Made by a program: the position numbers and the translations under genes
DNA from: Gigaspora margarita
Taxonomy: Eukaryota > Glomeromycota > Glomeromycetes > Diversisporales > Gigasporaceae
DNA: 64,000 nucleotides
NCBI GenBank assembly: GCA_009809945.1
Contig: WTPW01000026.1
Span: forward strand, 500,000 to 563,999
Reading direction: 5' to 3'
In this document: positions 48,136 to 59,416 of the stretch, piece after piece
Layout of the letters: every line of letters begins with the position of its first letter
Position numbering within the stretch: position 1 is the stretch's first letter
Notes under the pieces: generated by a model
Databases searched by the model: none
Seen by the model: the letters and a program-made list of their open reading frames with translations, nothing else
Told to the model about the DNA's origin: nothing

Positions 48136-48930
48136 ACAAAAATTATAATTTTTTTTTGAATTTCAAACACTGGGTGAAACCCTCTAAAACTGAGTAAAAC
48201 CTAAACTTCAAAATTTCTAAAACCTTCAAAATGGACGAAACCTTCTGAAACTGGCTTTCAAAACTTCTAAAACTGTGTGAGCCATCTTAAACTTAGCAAA
48301 TGAAAAAAAAATAAATAAAATTCAAAACATTCAGAATAAAAAATAGTTTATTAGATTAAATATCACTTAGCCTATTTAAAATAATTTTTCAGTCAACATC
48401 ATCTTAGCTAAAGTTTCTCTGCAAAATGTACAACCAATCAAAATGCTGAATACTCTTAGCAATCACCTGATTTGCATCAACCAATAAATTGGCCCAACTT
48501 TGTTCATTTTTATATGTTTATTCATATGTTCTGTTCGTTTTATTTTATGCCCTCCCCCTTGCCTTGGAAAGTGATATTAACTATAGAATCAACTTCAAAT
48601 GGCCTTATGCTGCTATTTCACATAATGTGATTCTTGTGAGATTATTTGCTATTGGTTTCTATTAGAAGTTTTACTTTAGCCTGAAAACTTGTAAAGCCTA
48701 TACCTTTTTATAATATAAATCCAAATTTTAAGATCCTATCTATCTCTGAAATCCATTTTTGCTTATCATTTTTATAATATTTATTGCTTATTGGTTTAGA
48801 AATTTTGGAAGTTTCACCAATTTCAGAAGTTTTAGAAGTTTCATACAGTTTTGGAAGTTTCTGATTTCAGGCACTAGTAAAGCTAGGTTTCAGAAGTTTC
48901 AGAAGCTTCAACTGGCTTAAACACTGATTT
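48136..48930. repeat. Inverted-repeat region with CTAAAAC / GAAGTTTCAG motifs
   Basis: The left end (cactgggtgaaaccctctaa, then repeated cttc-aaaact) is loosely mirrored by the right end (cagaagtttcagaagcttca, then ggcttaaacactg). It could be an old hAT-type element but lacks a clear 8-bp duplication. The middle (48400-48800) has no open frame. Confidence 0.35.
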
Positions 48931-48977
48931 TAGGTTAAAAATTAGCATAAATATAAAGGCAATTTAGCAATTGCAAT

Positions 48978-49570
48978 TTATGGAATGACCAGGAACCTAG
49001 AAGAGTAATTAAATGATAGTTGTATAATATGCAAAACAAGAAAATCTCCAGAAATTATTAGATATAGATATAACGATTTAAGTTAGAGATATAAAATACT
49101 TAACTTATATTACATAGCTGAAGGGCTTGTTGCAATTCACAAAGCCAATTTAGCACACAAAAACTTACATTCTGGAAATATAGTTAACAACAATATGTAT
49201 AGTTCTTTTAATACTGATTTTGTTTTATGTAGGCCAGTATTTTACGATTCAAAATCTACAGATATTTTTGGTGTACTTCCTTATATTGTTCTGGAGGTAT
49301 TATATACAAAAGGAACAGAGTATACTCAAAAATCAGATATTTATTCTTTTGGAATAATTATGTCAGAAGGTTTTTACCGAATACTCTCCTTATCATGACA
49401 TTTCATATAATAGAAATCTAGCATTTCAAGTTTGTTTTGGATATAGACCCAAAATCAGATATAAAGTTCTGCATTTAATGAATAAATGCTTAGATGCTAA
49501 ACCTTAAAATTGACCAACTGCTAAATTATTAAAAGATAAGCTAAAGCAATTTCATGCTGATAGACAATAG
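48978..49570 (+). pseudogene. Tyrosine-kinase-like (TKL) protein kinase relic
   Basis: The remnant begins with a hinge-like YGMTRNLEE and, after stops, reads YIAEGLVAIHKANLAHKNLH-SGNIV (subdomain VIb), NTDFVLCRPV (VII), IFGVLPYIVLEVL (VIII) and GTEYTQKSDIYSFGIIMSE (IX). After a frameshift it continues TEYSPYHDISYNRNLAFQVC, FGYRPKI, LMNKCLDAKP, stop, PTAKLLKDKLKQFH (X-XI). This matches the C-lobe of the kinase family expanded in Glomeromycotina. Key residues are lost: the catalytic Asp of HRD/HKD is Asn (HKN), DFG is DFV, and APE is VLE. The ATP-binding lobe is missing, and several stops and a frameshift are present. The small frame 49195-49398 is part of it. Confidence 0.8.
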
Positions 49571-49970
49571 CAAAACTGTATTATATAAACAAGTGAAAAA
49601 ATTAAGAACTCTGGCAAAATCCTTTCAGTATACAATTAAGCAAAATCAATTCAATTTAATTATCAGATATATAAACAAGCTATTTATATAAGCCGATCTT
49701 TAAATTTTTCAAAACTTCCTAAACAAAAAACCTGCAAATTATCTATTTTTGTGGCCCAGCTCAGCCCATATTTAACTTTAAAAATTTTTTGCTGGCCTGG
49801 CCTGGTCCATATTTATAAATTTTATTATTAGGCCCAGACCAGCCGCAAATATAATATATATAAAAATTCAATATATATTTATAAATTAAATTAAAAATTA
49901 TTAATCTTTATAATTTGGTTTGATTTATTTTAATTTAAATTTTTTTGCTTAACTAGCCTGGTCTATTTTA

Positions 49971-50155
49971 AATTAATTTAAATTTTAGATTCATTTAGTT
50001 TATTAATATAAATTTCTAAAAAATATTTATATTAAATAAAATATATAATTAAAAATTTTAAATTAATTTAAATTTTAGATTCATTTAGTTTATTAATATA
50101 CAATTTCTAAAAAATATTTATATTAAACAAAATATATAAATTAAAAATTTTAAAC
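49971..50155. repeat. Tandem duplication, period 90 bp
   Basis: The unit starting aattaatttaaattttagat is present twice (about 49971 and 50061) with very few differences. Confidence 0.8.
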
Positions 50156-50174
50156 AATTTATTTTTTAATTTTA

Positions 50175-50420
50175 GAGAATTTCTATTTGTACACAGGGTG
50201 TATGTACACAGATAATGTAAAGCCAACTGGTATTGAAAATTTTGATTATAAAACTATTATTTGGCTTCTAACAAAAAAATCCTTGAGAAATTTTGGTATA
50301 AACTAAACCCTCACCCCAATCTCAAACTCACACTTACCCTAACCGTAAGCAAGGGTTAATTTTTTGATGTAAAAATTGGGTTGAGTGGCATGTTACACAG
50401 ATTTGCAAATTAACACCCAT
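50175..50420. mobile_element. Possible MITE inside the hAT element
   Basis: The left part tttgtacacagggtgtatgt and the right part (inverse aacatgggtgttaatttgca) are weakly inverted, with a taaaccctcaccccaatctc core inside. It resembles the MITE at 21923-22229. Confidence 0.4.
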
Positions 50421-50501
50421 GTTTATTTAGAAAAATTTTTAATTATTAGTTAATTTATTTAAATTTAGTTTATATAATTTTTATAAAAATAATTTTTATT
50501 A

Positions 50502-50843
50502 CAGTCAAACCTCTATAAATGCAACATGTACAGACAAGTCTACAATGTGCATTTAGAGAGATATTGCATTTAGAGAGAGCCAATTAAATTGCAGCTTTAA
50601 GGATTAGAACATCAAGTTTGTGTAACTTCTGCCAAAAATTGTATAACCTATCCTAAATACTAAAATTTGATTGGCTATGTGCATTTAGAGAAGTAGCATA
50701 ATATGGAAAATTATTTGAAAGAACATGCATTTACAAAATATAGAACGTGCATTTAGTACTAATAATTTCTTACAGACAAGACAAAAACGTGCATTTAGGG
50801 AGGTATTGCATTTATGGAGGTTGCATTTATAGAGGTCTGACTG
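50502..50843. mobile_element. pogo/Tc1-type MITE (342 bp)
   Basis: Terminal inverted repeats CAGTCAAACCTCTATAAATG (left) and CAGTCAGACCTCTATAAATG (right, inverted) continue into caac and are flanked by TA on both sides (50500-50501; 50844-50845). Start CAGTC and a TA target are typical of pogo/Tigger elements. The interior repeats tgcatttag(a/g)gag motifs, and no transposase is present. Confidence 0.9.
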
Positions 50844-52466
50844 TATTTTAATTTATTTTAAATTTAAATTTATAAAAATTTTAATAAAATATAAAATTTT
50901 TAAACTAAAAATTTTATTAATATTTTATATTTAAAAATTTTAACCAATTAATAATATAAATGTAACAAATTAAATTTTAATTTAAATAAAAATTTTATAC
51001 AATATAAATTATTTTATAAAATTAATGAATAATTTTAATATTAATAATATATAGTAAATATATTAATAAATATTCTTATTTTATTTTAAAGCATATGCAT
51101 AATAAGAATATTTTCAAGTGATTCAGTATTAAAATTTGCTCTTTGTTCACTAATTGTTAATCCAGCTGCACTAAATTCTTTTTACTTGATGCACTAGAAG
51201 CTGGAATTGAAAGATAAAATGCATATAAAATTGAAAGCTATGAATATTCTTTTTGCATTGTCTTTTCATCATTCTAAAATATTTAAATCTATATCTTTGG
51301 GAACTTTACAAAATAAATATTAATCAATTTCATCTAAATTTTTCATTATCACTTGAATCATAATATTCACTAAAATTTGTATAATTTTTTTGCAGATTTT
51401 TTTGAGTATCTATATATAAATCATCACTATCAGATTCAAAATCTGTTTGAATTAAAGAATATTGTTCTCTAATTTGATTTTTAACCCATAAAGCATCATT
51501 TGGTTCTAAAATTTTAAGTTAGTTTATTTTTGGATTAAAGAAAATAGCTAATTTATGTAACTCTTCAATTTTATATTTAAGAGTTATTTTTCATCAACTA
51601 TTTTCTTAATTTGTTTTAAAATAATACTATCTTGTTGATCTATTTTACAATATTCTTTAAGAACTTTATACCAAGGAATTACTAAATGTAAAGTAGGATT
51701 TTTTGAAGATTCTAAATAATTAGATGCTTTTTTAAATTTTTTTAAAAAATTAATTAAAACTAATAAAACTTCTAAATCAATATTTTCAATTTTATATAGT
51801 TTATTTTTATTAGCAAGAATACTATTAATTAAATCAAATTAATTATAAATTGATTCTAACATTTCTAACTTACTATTCTATCTAGTTTCAGATTCTTGTT
51901 TTCTAATTTTAAATATAAAGAACTTTGTTTAAAATATGTAACTAAAGATTTACATTCTTTAATAGTTTCAATTATTGAAGAATAATTTTAAAAATTTCAT
52001 ATTTAAAAGCAGAATCTAAAATTGTATTAACTCTAAAATAAATTAAAAATGATTAACATAATTATAAAAATACTTAAAATAATTATATATATTATCAATA
52101 AAAAATTTTCCTATGAGCAATACATAGTATATGTTTATAGTTTCTAAAAACTGCAATAAAATTAGCACCAGAATCTGTAATAAATACAAAATTTTTAATA
52201 GTTCTATTTGGTATAAGATTATAATTTTTTAAATATTTGAAATAGTATTTCTAATATTATCTGATGTATAGCTAATATTTGGAAATTTTGAAATAACTAA
52301 AATTTGTTCTTTTAATTATCAATTTTCAATAAAATAAACAGTAAGTGAAATATAACTTAATTTTTTATAACTATCTGTCCACATATCTGTAGTAAAAGCA
52401 CCCCAATATTTTGAAATATTTTTAATTTAAATGCTAAATCTAATTTAATTTTTGAAATTTATATTT

Positions 52467-54074
52467 TGGTGCACTGTGCACTATATTGCACCCCCAATTA
52501 CGGGATCAACCACTTTCTGGTCATGAGGTATAAAATCAGTGATCATCATTGATAATCACTGCTTTTTTTTTACAGTAATATTAAACCTCTTTTTTTTTCT
52601 AGAGAGTGTACTTAGTAAGATTTTGTGATTACTACTTGCTTGTCTCAAGTCTTTGATTTAGTTTCATTTTGGACGTGCACTATTATCCTAGCTATGAAAT
52701 GCATTTGACTAATGCAATGCTGATTTCTTTTTTGAAGATAGTTTTTTGTTTGTCAACTTCATTTGAATTACACTTCTGATTTTGGGTAGGTACTATTTGC
52801 TTGCCTGTTGTTTTGTTTGCTTATTGTGAAATGCATTCAAGTAATACGCCTATTTCATTTTTTTAGTGATTTCGTTTGTTCACTTTTCTATTTGTTCACT
52901 TTCTAATACCCATTTCTTCTCTACAGATTGCTCATCTAGGTTAGTTCAGAGGTTGGTTTCAGGTGGATATATTGTACTTGTTTTTAGTTTGTTTGTCTGA
53001 CTGCAAAACAACACATTCAAGTAATGTATCTATTTTTTTCAGATGATTTTTATTTTTAATGGATTCCAGATGTTTGATTCCACTTTGTTAAGGGTTAGTT
53101 CCAGTGGGTATATTGTACTTGCTTGTTGTTTTGTTTGCCTAGTTGTAAAACACATTCAAGTAACGTGTTTATTTCTTTTTTTGGTAATTTTCATTTGTTC
53201 ACTTTTTTAACGCCTATTTTTTTATTCTAGATAATTTCATTTTTCATTTTGCTTATAACTAGGCTTCTGTTTTGGGTAGGTATATTACTTGTTTTTGTTT
53301 TCTGGTTATAAAACACATTCAAGTAATACTTATTTCTTTTTCTTGTAGTTTTCGCTTGTCTACTTTTTATTTTTTGTTTGTACACTTAGTCTAGAGTTTC
53401 TTCCAGTTTCAGATAAATATGTTAGTTGTGCTTTGTTGTTTTCATTTTTCTGGTAATGAAAAATGCTTATTTTTTTTTCTAGTGAATTTCATTTACCACT
53501 TTATGATGCCATTTCTGCTTCCATGTAATTTTTGCTTTGTTGGTGTTATTATTATTTTAATGGTGAAATAAAATGTTTTTGTCATTGTACCTATCATTTA
53601 TTGAAGTAGTGAAAATACATTCTTTATTGATATTATTATTGTCATTGGCAGTTGCTATTATCAGTGGTGTTGATATTTAAAAAGTCTTGGATTTCATCTT
53701 TAAGGTGTCTTGGATTTTATCTTTATTGTTATTAGTTAGAGTTGGGTGTTTTCTTTGTTTTGCTATTAGTTAGGTTAGAGTTAGAATTAGGGTTAGAGTT
53801 AGGATTAGGGTTAGTATAGAATAGTTTTATTAGTAATCGCGATCAGGTAGTTGATGTGATTTGTAATATGATAGTTGTATAATGCCATGCAAGTGTAATG
53901 AATTGATCATCTATTAATCACTATAAATCATAATTCTTAAAATATAATTTTTATATAAGTAAAATTCTTAATAATAAATGAAAAAAAATTATACTATTAC
54001 TGTCATATCGATCTCATAATCTGGAGTGCGCTATTGATCCTGTGATCCAGAGTGCACCATAGTGCAGGTGCACT
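52467..54074. mobile_element. Element with GTGCAC-rich ends inserted in the transposase
   Basis: The left end ggtgcactgtgcactatatt and the right end (inverse tagtgcacctgcactatggt) are imperfect inverted repeats, each followed by gggatcaa / aggatcaa. It splits the transposase pseudogene between its BED part and its core. The interior has a tandem repeat and a gggttagagttaggattaggg patch, and no coding frame. Confidence 0.65.
52660..53480. repeat. Degenerate tandem repeat, period about 150 bp
   Basis: At least four copies of a unit with (a/c)acattcaagtaa followed by a T-rich stretch and then ttgtttgtt; the acattcaagtaa core lies at about 52844, 53010, 53150 and 53308. Non-coding. Confidence 0.65.
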
Positions 54075-55200
54075 ATTTTTTAAAATCCTTAATTTTTTTA
54101 GCACTTTTTATAATATTTCTAGATATTGTTGTATGATGTGAAAATAAATTATCAATTTGAATTTGTTCAAATTTAGCACCTATATTAATCATTTCATGAA
54201 AAAAATCTCTAAAACCTTCACCTTCAATAATTTCAAAAGGATATAAATCTTTACAAACAAAATTAATTATTTTATTTGTAGTTGATTTTTTAGCAGTTGG
54301 TGAATAGTTGTTTTTGGCAAAAATGTTGTAATTTTTAATTGATTACTAGAAGAAATATATTGATAGCTTAATAAATGTGAAGTTCCAGATTTTTGCGAAT
54401 AAATAAAAATATTATTGCAATTTTTACATGAAGCATAACCAATATATTGGTTATTTAAATCTACAATTTCTAAAAAATTTTGCCAAACTTCACTTTTTCT
54501 ATTTTTTTCTTGAGTAATAAGTTCATAGTTTTTTAATTTTAATTTAATTTGTTTAATAAATAAATTTTCTAATTTAGATATATTTAAAAATTTAATTTAT
54601 TTTAAAATTTATTAAGTTTTTATATATTAAAATAAAAGAATAAAAACTTATTTTTTTGAAGAATAAAAAGCAATTCTATTTATATATTTTTTAAAGTTAT
54701 AATTTTTATTAAGATTTTTTAATAAATAAAAAGACTTTAGTAAACAAAAAAACAAATAGACTTTTTTTTATTAAAAATTAAAGAATTTTTGTTTATTAAA
54801 ATATTAAAAGCCTTTTATTTATTAAAAATTCTAATATTATTTATTAAAAATTTTAAAGGCTTTTTGTTTATTAACAATCTTAAAAATTTGTTATTTGTTT
54901 ATCAAAAATTTTAAAGCTGTTTTTAAAAATTTTAAAATTTTTTATTTGTTTATTAAAACTTTTAAAGCCTTTAAAAGCTATTTATTTATTATTATTTATT
55001 AAAAAGTTTAAAATTTTTTATTTGTTTATTAAAAATTTTAAAAGCTTTTTATTTATTTATTAAAAAATTTTAAATGTTTTTTATTTGTTTATTAAAAACT
55101 TTATAAGTTTTTTATTTGTTTAGTAAAAACTTTAAAGGTTATTTATTTGTTTATTAAAAATTTTAAAACCTTTAAAGGCTTTTTATTTATTTATTATTTA

Positions 55201-55453
55201 GGCCATTTGAATTTATAATTTCATTTAACATTCCTTAAGAAGCTTAAGCATGGTGGGGAAAGGGGGGTCAAATTAAGCAAACATATTATAATTGTAATAA
55301 ATAAACACATTATTATTGGTTGACTTATAAGCACGTGACTTATTGGAATCCTAAAACGAGATGAGCATTTTGATTGGCCTGTTTAATTCTAGGAGGGAGT
55401 ACTTAGAGCTAGTGGGAGAGGAATGTTAAACGAAATTGTAATTTCAAACAGCC
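55201..55453. mobile_element. PIF/Harbinger-type MITE (253 bp)
   Basis: Terminal inverted repeats GGCCATTTGAATTTATAATT and GGCTGTTTGAAATTACAATT (right, inverted) continue to tttaacattcct, about 35 bases in all. Both sides are flanked by TTA (55198-55200; 55454-55456). A 3-bp TTA target and GG(C/G) start are PIF/Harbinger features. It is GC- and CpG-richer than the minisatellite around it, so it is a younger insertion. Confidence 0.88.
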
Positions 55454-56924
55454 TTATTAAAAAGTTTAAAAAATTTTTATTTGTTTATTAAATATTTAAA
55501 AGATTTTTATTTATTTGTTAAAAATTTTAAAGATTTTTTATTTGTTTTTTAAGAATTTTAAAGGTTTTTTAAAGGTTTTTTATTTGTTTATTAAACATTT
55601 TAAAAGCTTTTTATTTATTTGTCAAAAATTTTAAAGGTTTTTTATTTGTTTTTAAGAATTTTAAAAGTTTTTATTTGTTTATTAAAAATTTTAAAGACTT
55701 TTTATTTGTTTATTAAAAATTTTAAAAGTTTTTATTTGTTTATTATGCCTTTAAAGGCTTTTTATTTATTTATTATTTGTTAAAAGTTTAAAATTTTTTA
55801 TTTTTATTTGTTTATTAAAATTTTAAAAGCTTTTTATTTATTTATTAAAAAATTTTGAAGGCTTTTTATTTGTTTATTAAAAGCTTTAAAGATTTTTTAT
55901 TTGTTTATTAAAAATTTTAAGGCTTCTTTAAAGGCTTTTTATTTATTATTTATTAATAAGTTTAAAAATTTTTTATTTGTTTTATTAAAGTTTTAAAGCC
56001 TTTAAAGGCTTTTGATTTATTTATTATTTTTAAAAATTTAACAATTTTTATTTGTTTATTAAAAATTTAAAGCCTTTAAAGGCTTTTAATTTATTTATTA
56101 TTTATTAAAAGTTTAAAATTTTTTATTTGTTTATTAAAAATTTTAAAAGCTTTTTATTTATTTTTAAAAAATTTTAAAGACTTTTTAATTTGTTTATTAA
56201 AGCTTTAAAAGGTTTTATTTGTTTATTAAAAGTTTTAAAACCTTTAAAGGTATTTTATTTATTATTTATTAAATGTTTAAAATTTTTTATTTGTTTATTA
56301 AAATTTAAAAGCTTTTTATTTATTTATTAAAACTTTTAAAGGCTTTTTATTTGTTTATTAAAAATTTAAAGGCTTTTTATTTATTTAAAGTTTAAAGGCT
56401 TTTATTTTTTTATTAAAAACTTCAAAGTTTTTTATTTGTTTATTAAAAATTTTAAAAGCTTTTTATTTATTAAAATTCTAAAAGTTTTTTATTTGTTTAT
56501 TAAAATTTTAAAGGCTTTTATTTGTTTATTAAATATTTTAAAAGTTTTTTTATTTATTAAAAATTTTAAAGGTATTTATTTATTTATTAAACTCTTTTAA
56601 AAATTTTAAAGCTTTTTATAAAAATTTTAAAGCTTTTTATTTATTAATTAAAATTTAAAGGCTTCTTGTTTATTTATTAAAATGTATAAAATTTTTTTTA
56701 TTTGTTTATTAAAATCTTAAAAGCCTTTATTTATTTATTAAAATTTTAAAAGCTTTTTATTTGTTAAAAATCTTAAAAATTTTTATTTGTTTATTAAAAA
56801 ATTTAAAGGTTTTTTATTCATTTATTAAAATTTTAAACCTTTTTATTTGTTTATTAAAAATTTTAAAAAATTTTATTTATTTATTAATAAAAATTTTAAA
56901 GACTTTTTATTTTTTTAATTAATA

Positions 56925-57372
56925 TAATCACTATGTAAATTTTATATATGCCAAATGCTATATTCATCCAAGAAAACTTTTTATTTTATTAAGTTAATAA
57001 GCAAAGTTGATTAATTAAAAGTTGTAGAGCTTACCAAGACAAATTTAACAGTGGTTAGATCATCCAAATTGGCCAGTGGATGCCAAGATATTTTTAAAAA
57101 ACGATTGGATAACTTAATAAATTTACTCTATAAAAAACTATTTTTTAGATAGTAATTTTATATAGTTGGCCAATTAGTTTTTAAAGATATCTTAACAACT
57201 ACTAGACCAATTTGGATAATCTAACCACTTTTAGATTCATTTCTGTAACTCCTACAACTTTCAATTAATTGATCTTGGCTATTAACTTAGTATGAAAAAA
57301 AGGGTTATTTAAATAATTATCAAAAAATTCTAGCATTTCTTGCCTATATGATTTACATAGTGATTTGTATCA
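56925..57372. mobile_element. Hairpin element, same family as 46165-46590
   Basis: Inverted arms of about 200 bases around 57140, with gatcatccaaattggccagt and gccaagatat-ttttaaaaaacgattgg and their inverses. The outer ends are tcactatgtaaat and inverse. Confidence 0.75.
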
Positions 57373-57499
57373 TGTTACACTATAGTCATGCACTATATAA
57401 ATGGCAGATTATCAGTTAAAAGCTTTTATTTGTTTATTAAAAATTATAAGAACTTTTATTAGTTTATTAAAAATTTTAAAAGCTTTTTATTTATTTATT

Positions 57500-57703
57500 G
57501 TGACAGATTATAATGAATTTGACCTATTTTATGACTGATTTTTAAAATTTTTTTGGGCCTTTTTTGTTAGATTTTTTTTATAGTTAAGTTAGGTTTTAGT
57601 TAGGGTTATTTAAAAAAGAGTATAGGTAGATTTTAGTAGTGCTTATATCTTTAAATTGAAACCCTAAATTTTATTATAATCTGATTTCATTATAATTTGC
57701 GAC
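57500..57703. mobile_element. MITE carrying the dispersed repeat, copy 2
   Basis: Ends GTGACAGATTATAATGAATT and GTCGCAAATTATAATGAAAT (right, inverted), flanked by atttatt on both sides, although that flank is low-complexity. The interior has the ttagttagggtta ... agagtataggtagatttta blocks seen at 22240-22370. Confidence 0.7.
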
Positions 57704-58449
57704 ATTTATTAAAAATTTTAAAGGCTTTTTATTTATTTATAAAAAATTTTAAAGGTTTTTTATTTATTTATTAAAAATTTTCAAGGCTTTTTATTTATTT
57801 ATTAAAAAGTTTAAAGGCTCTTTATTTATTATTAAAAATTTTAAAACTTTTTAAAAACTTTTATTAAAACTTTTAAAGACCTTTTATTTGTTTATTAAAA
57901 TTTTAAAAGTTTTTTATTTGCTTATTTAAAGTTTTTAAAAATTTTTTATTTGTTTTTTAAAGCTTTTAAAAGTTTTTTTTTTATTTGGTTAATAAAAAAT
58001 TTTAAAAGTTTTAAAAGGTTCTTATTTGTTTATTAAAAATTTAAAAGCTTTAAAATTTTATAAATTTTATTAAAAATTTTTAACATTATATATTTATTTA
58101 AAATTTTTGGCCCGGCCCGTTCCGCATTTATAAAATTTAATAATTAGGCCCGGCCTGGCCCGCAAAAATTTGCGGGCCGGGTCGGGCCACGGGACCCAAT
58201 GCAGGCCTCTATCCTAAACCATTGAATGCAGGTAAAGCATATTATCTCTCAAAACATATACATAAATTTTATTTTAAAGTACAGTGACTCTATATCATGG
58301 ATAGTTCGGGATCAAATTGAATTAGACTTTATTATGCTTTATATTACGTGTCTTCTTTATTGTGTGCTATAGAAATTCAGAAAAACTAATTCTTAAATTG
58401 TCTTTTCTAGGGAGTAAACCTATCGAAATTGAGATACCCGATGTGTAAT

Positions 58450-58640
58450 CAGCCAAATGGATCTATTTGATTGAAATTTTAAATTGTTTAAGGAGTTACT
58501 TCGGTCTTTTTTTTAGGGTTGGGTTAGGATTTGGGCTAGAATTTATCATTAAAGTGTATATATGAATTTTAGCAGGGCTTATATTTTCAAATCGAGGCTC
58601 CAAATTTCATTGATTTTATATTATATAGTATTACATTTGA
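58450..58640. repeat. Dispersed repeat, copy 3
   Basis: Same block order as 22240-22370 and 57590-57690: gggttgggttaggatttggg, tatatgaattttagcagggc, ttatattttcaaatcgaggc. Element ends were not identified. Confidence 0.55.
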
Positions 58641-58702
58641 TATGTATATACTGTATATGTATAAATAAATTTTGATTTTTGAACTTATTTTCTCTAAACC
58701 TG

Positions 58703-58816
58703 TTACCTAATATGAATAGGGTATTTTAAACGATCATGTGTCACTTTATATCCTATTAAATCTATTAAAAATTGATCCATGTTCATTTCATATGATATTA
58801 AAGGTGAAGGCGCCAT
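58703..58816 (-). CDS. Short ORF or exon, 37 aa, unknown
   Basis: A frame MAPSPLISYEMNMDQFLIDL, then IGYKVTHDRLKYPIHIR, ends at the stop at 58703. The translation looks protein-like for this AT-rich DNA. A possible donor (ag, gtaaca) overlaps its stop, so it could be a first exon. No homologue recognised. Confidence 0.25.
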   Translation of the reverse strand: MAPSPLISYEMNMDQFLIDLIGYKVTHDRLKYPIHIR

Positions 58817-59039
58817 AAATTTAATTTGCTGTCGTTTTAATAGGTATCACATGCTTAAACATATGTAGGTAATAACCTTTCTTTATTCAGTTTAAGAATT
58901 AAATTAATCTCTAAAATTTTATTATTTTGTATATGTAGATTAAGGTTCTGCAGTGCCGACACGCACATTGTTAAAATATAATGCATGGACACCATGTTTT
59001 AATAATGCACTTGCAGGCCCTAATGTAGCTATCTCTATA

Positions 59040-59416
59040 CTTGCGGCCATTTCGGCTACGTGGCAAATGTTTAAAGCAAAGTTATCAATAATTTCTAGTA
59101 TATGCATCAAAAATTAGGCTTCATATATGTTAAGCCAGGTTCGCAGAAACTTATGCAAGACCTTTGGTATTTCGCCATTTTTTAGAAACATTCTGCAGGC
59201 TCTGGAATTTTCGGCAATCTGTACTTAATATAACAGTCGAAACTTCAAAGATCTAGCTGAAATTTTTGCTGATATAGCCGAAATTTTATAAAATCCACTA
59301 GAATTGCTGCAAGTCTACCTGTACTATTTGAAACCTAAATAAACTTTTTTCAGAATCTACAAGTGACTTTTAAAGTCCGCAATGTGGCCGAAATAGAAAA
59401 AAATTTCAGCCACAGG
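59040..59416. mobile_element. Putative MITE
   Basis: Imperfect ends cttgcggccatttcggctac (left) and cctgtggctgaaattttttt (right, inverted), each next to TA. The interior is rich in aattttcgg/ccgaaat motifs and weakly palindromic. Confidence 0.5.

Larger units (their letters stand above)
51086..54535 (-). pseudogene. hAT transposase, BED-finger type, decayed and interrupted
   Basis: On the minus strand from 54535: a BED-type zinc finger remnant SEVWQNFLEIVDLNNQYIGY, ASCKNCNNIFIYSQKSGTSH (Cys-x2-Cys and His kept), then FVCKDLYPFEIIEGEGFRDF. An insertion (52467-54074) follows. The middle continues WGAFTTDMWTDSYKKLSYIS, LTVYFIEN, SKFPNISYTSDNIRNTI, then (frames vary) DSGANFIAVFRNYKHILCIA, a catalytic-core region of hAT transposases. 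The C-terminal dimerisation region remains as a WKDNAKR-like block, SSASS-like block, FSAAGLTISEQRANFNTESL and ENILIMHML, with a stop at 51086. Many stops and frameshifts. The enzyme would have moved the 8.5-kb element. Confidence 0.85.
54690..58080. repeat. Minisatellite of about 30-bp TTTATTTGTTTATTAAA units
   Basis: Roughly one hundred imperfect copies of tttttatttgtttattaaaa-attttaaagg(c), with many length variants. Interrupted by a PIF-type MITE (55201-55453), a hairpin element (56925-57372) and another MITE (57500-57703). It lies between the 5' end of the transposase and the right terminus of the hAT element. Confidence 0.9.
49725..58211 (-). mobile_element. Large autonomous-type hAT element, decayed (8,487 bp)
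   Basis: A perfect 8-bp target-site duplication, tcctaaac, lies at 49717-49724 and 58212-58219. Ends are AAAAAACCTGCAAATTATCT (left) and TAGAGGCCTGCATTGGGTCC (right, inverted), followed on both sides by ggcccggcc-type subterminal repeats (49758-49845; 58110-58190). It contains a decayed hAT transposase on the minus strand, a minisatellite of about 3 kb and at least four younger nested elements. It is the parent type for the small hAT derivatives in the window only in a broad sense, since its ends differ from theirs. Confidence 0.85.

Noticed and set aside
53765..53820. Interstitial telomere (TTAGGG-like repeats)
   Set aside because: Irregular units (ttagag, ttagaa, ttaggg, ttagga) and placement inside a transposable element; not a tract of exact repeats.
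54690..58080. CRISPR-like array in the regular 30-bp repeats
   Set aside because: Units are adjacent, without unique spacers, variable in length and in eukaryotic DNA; it is a minisatellite.
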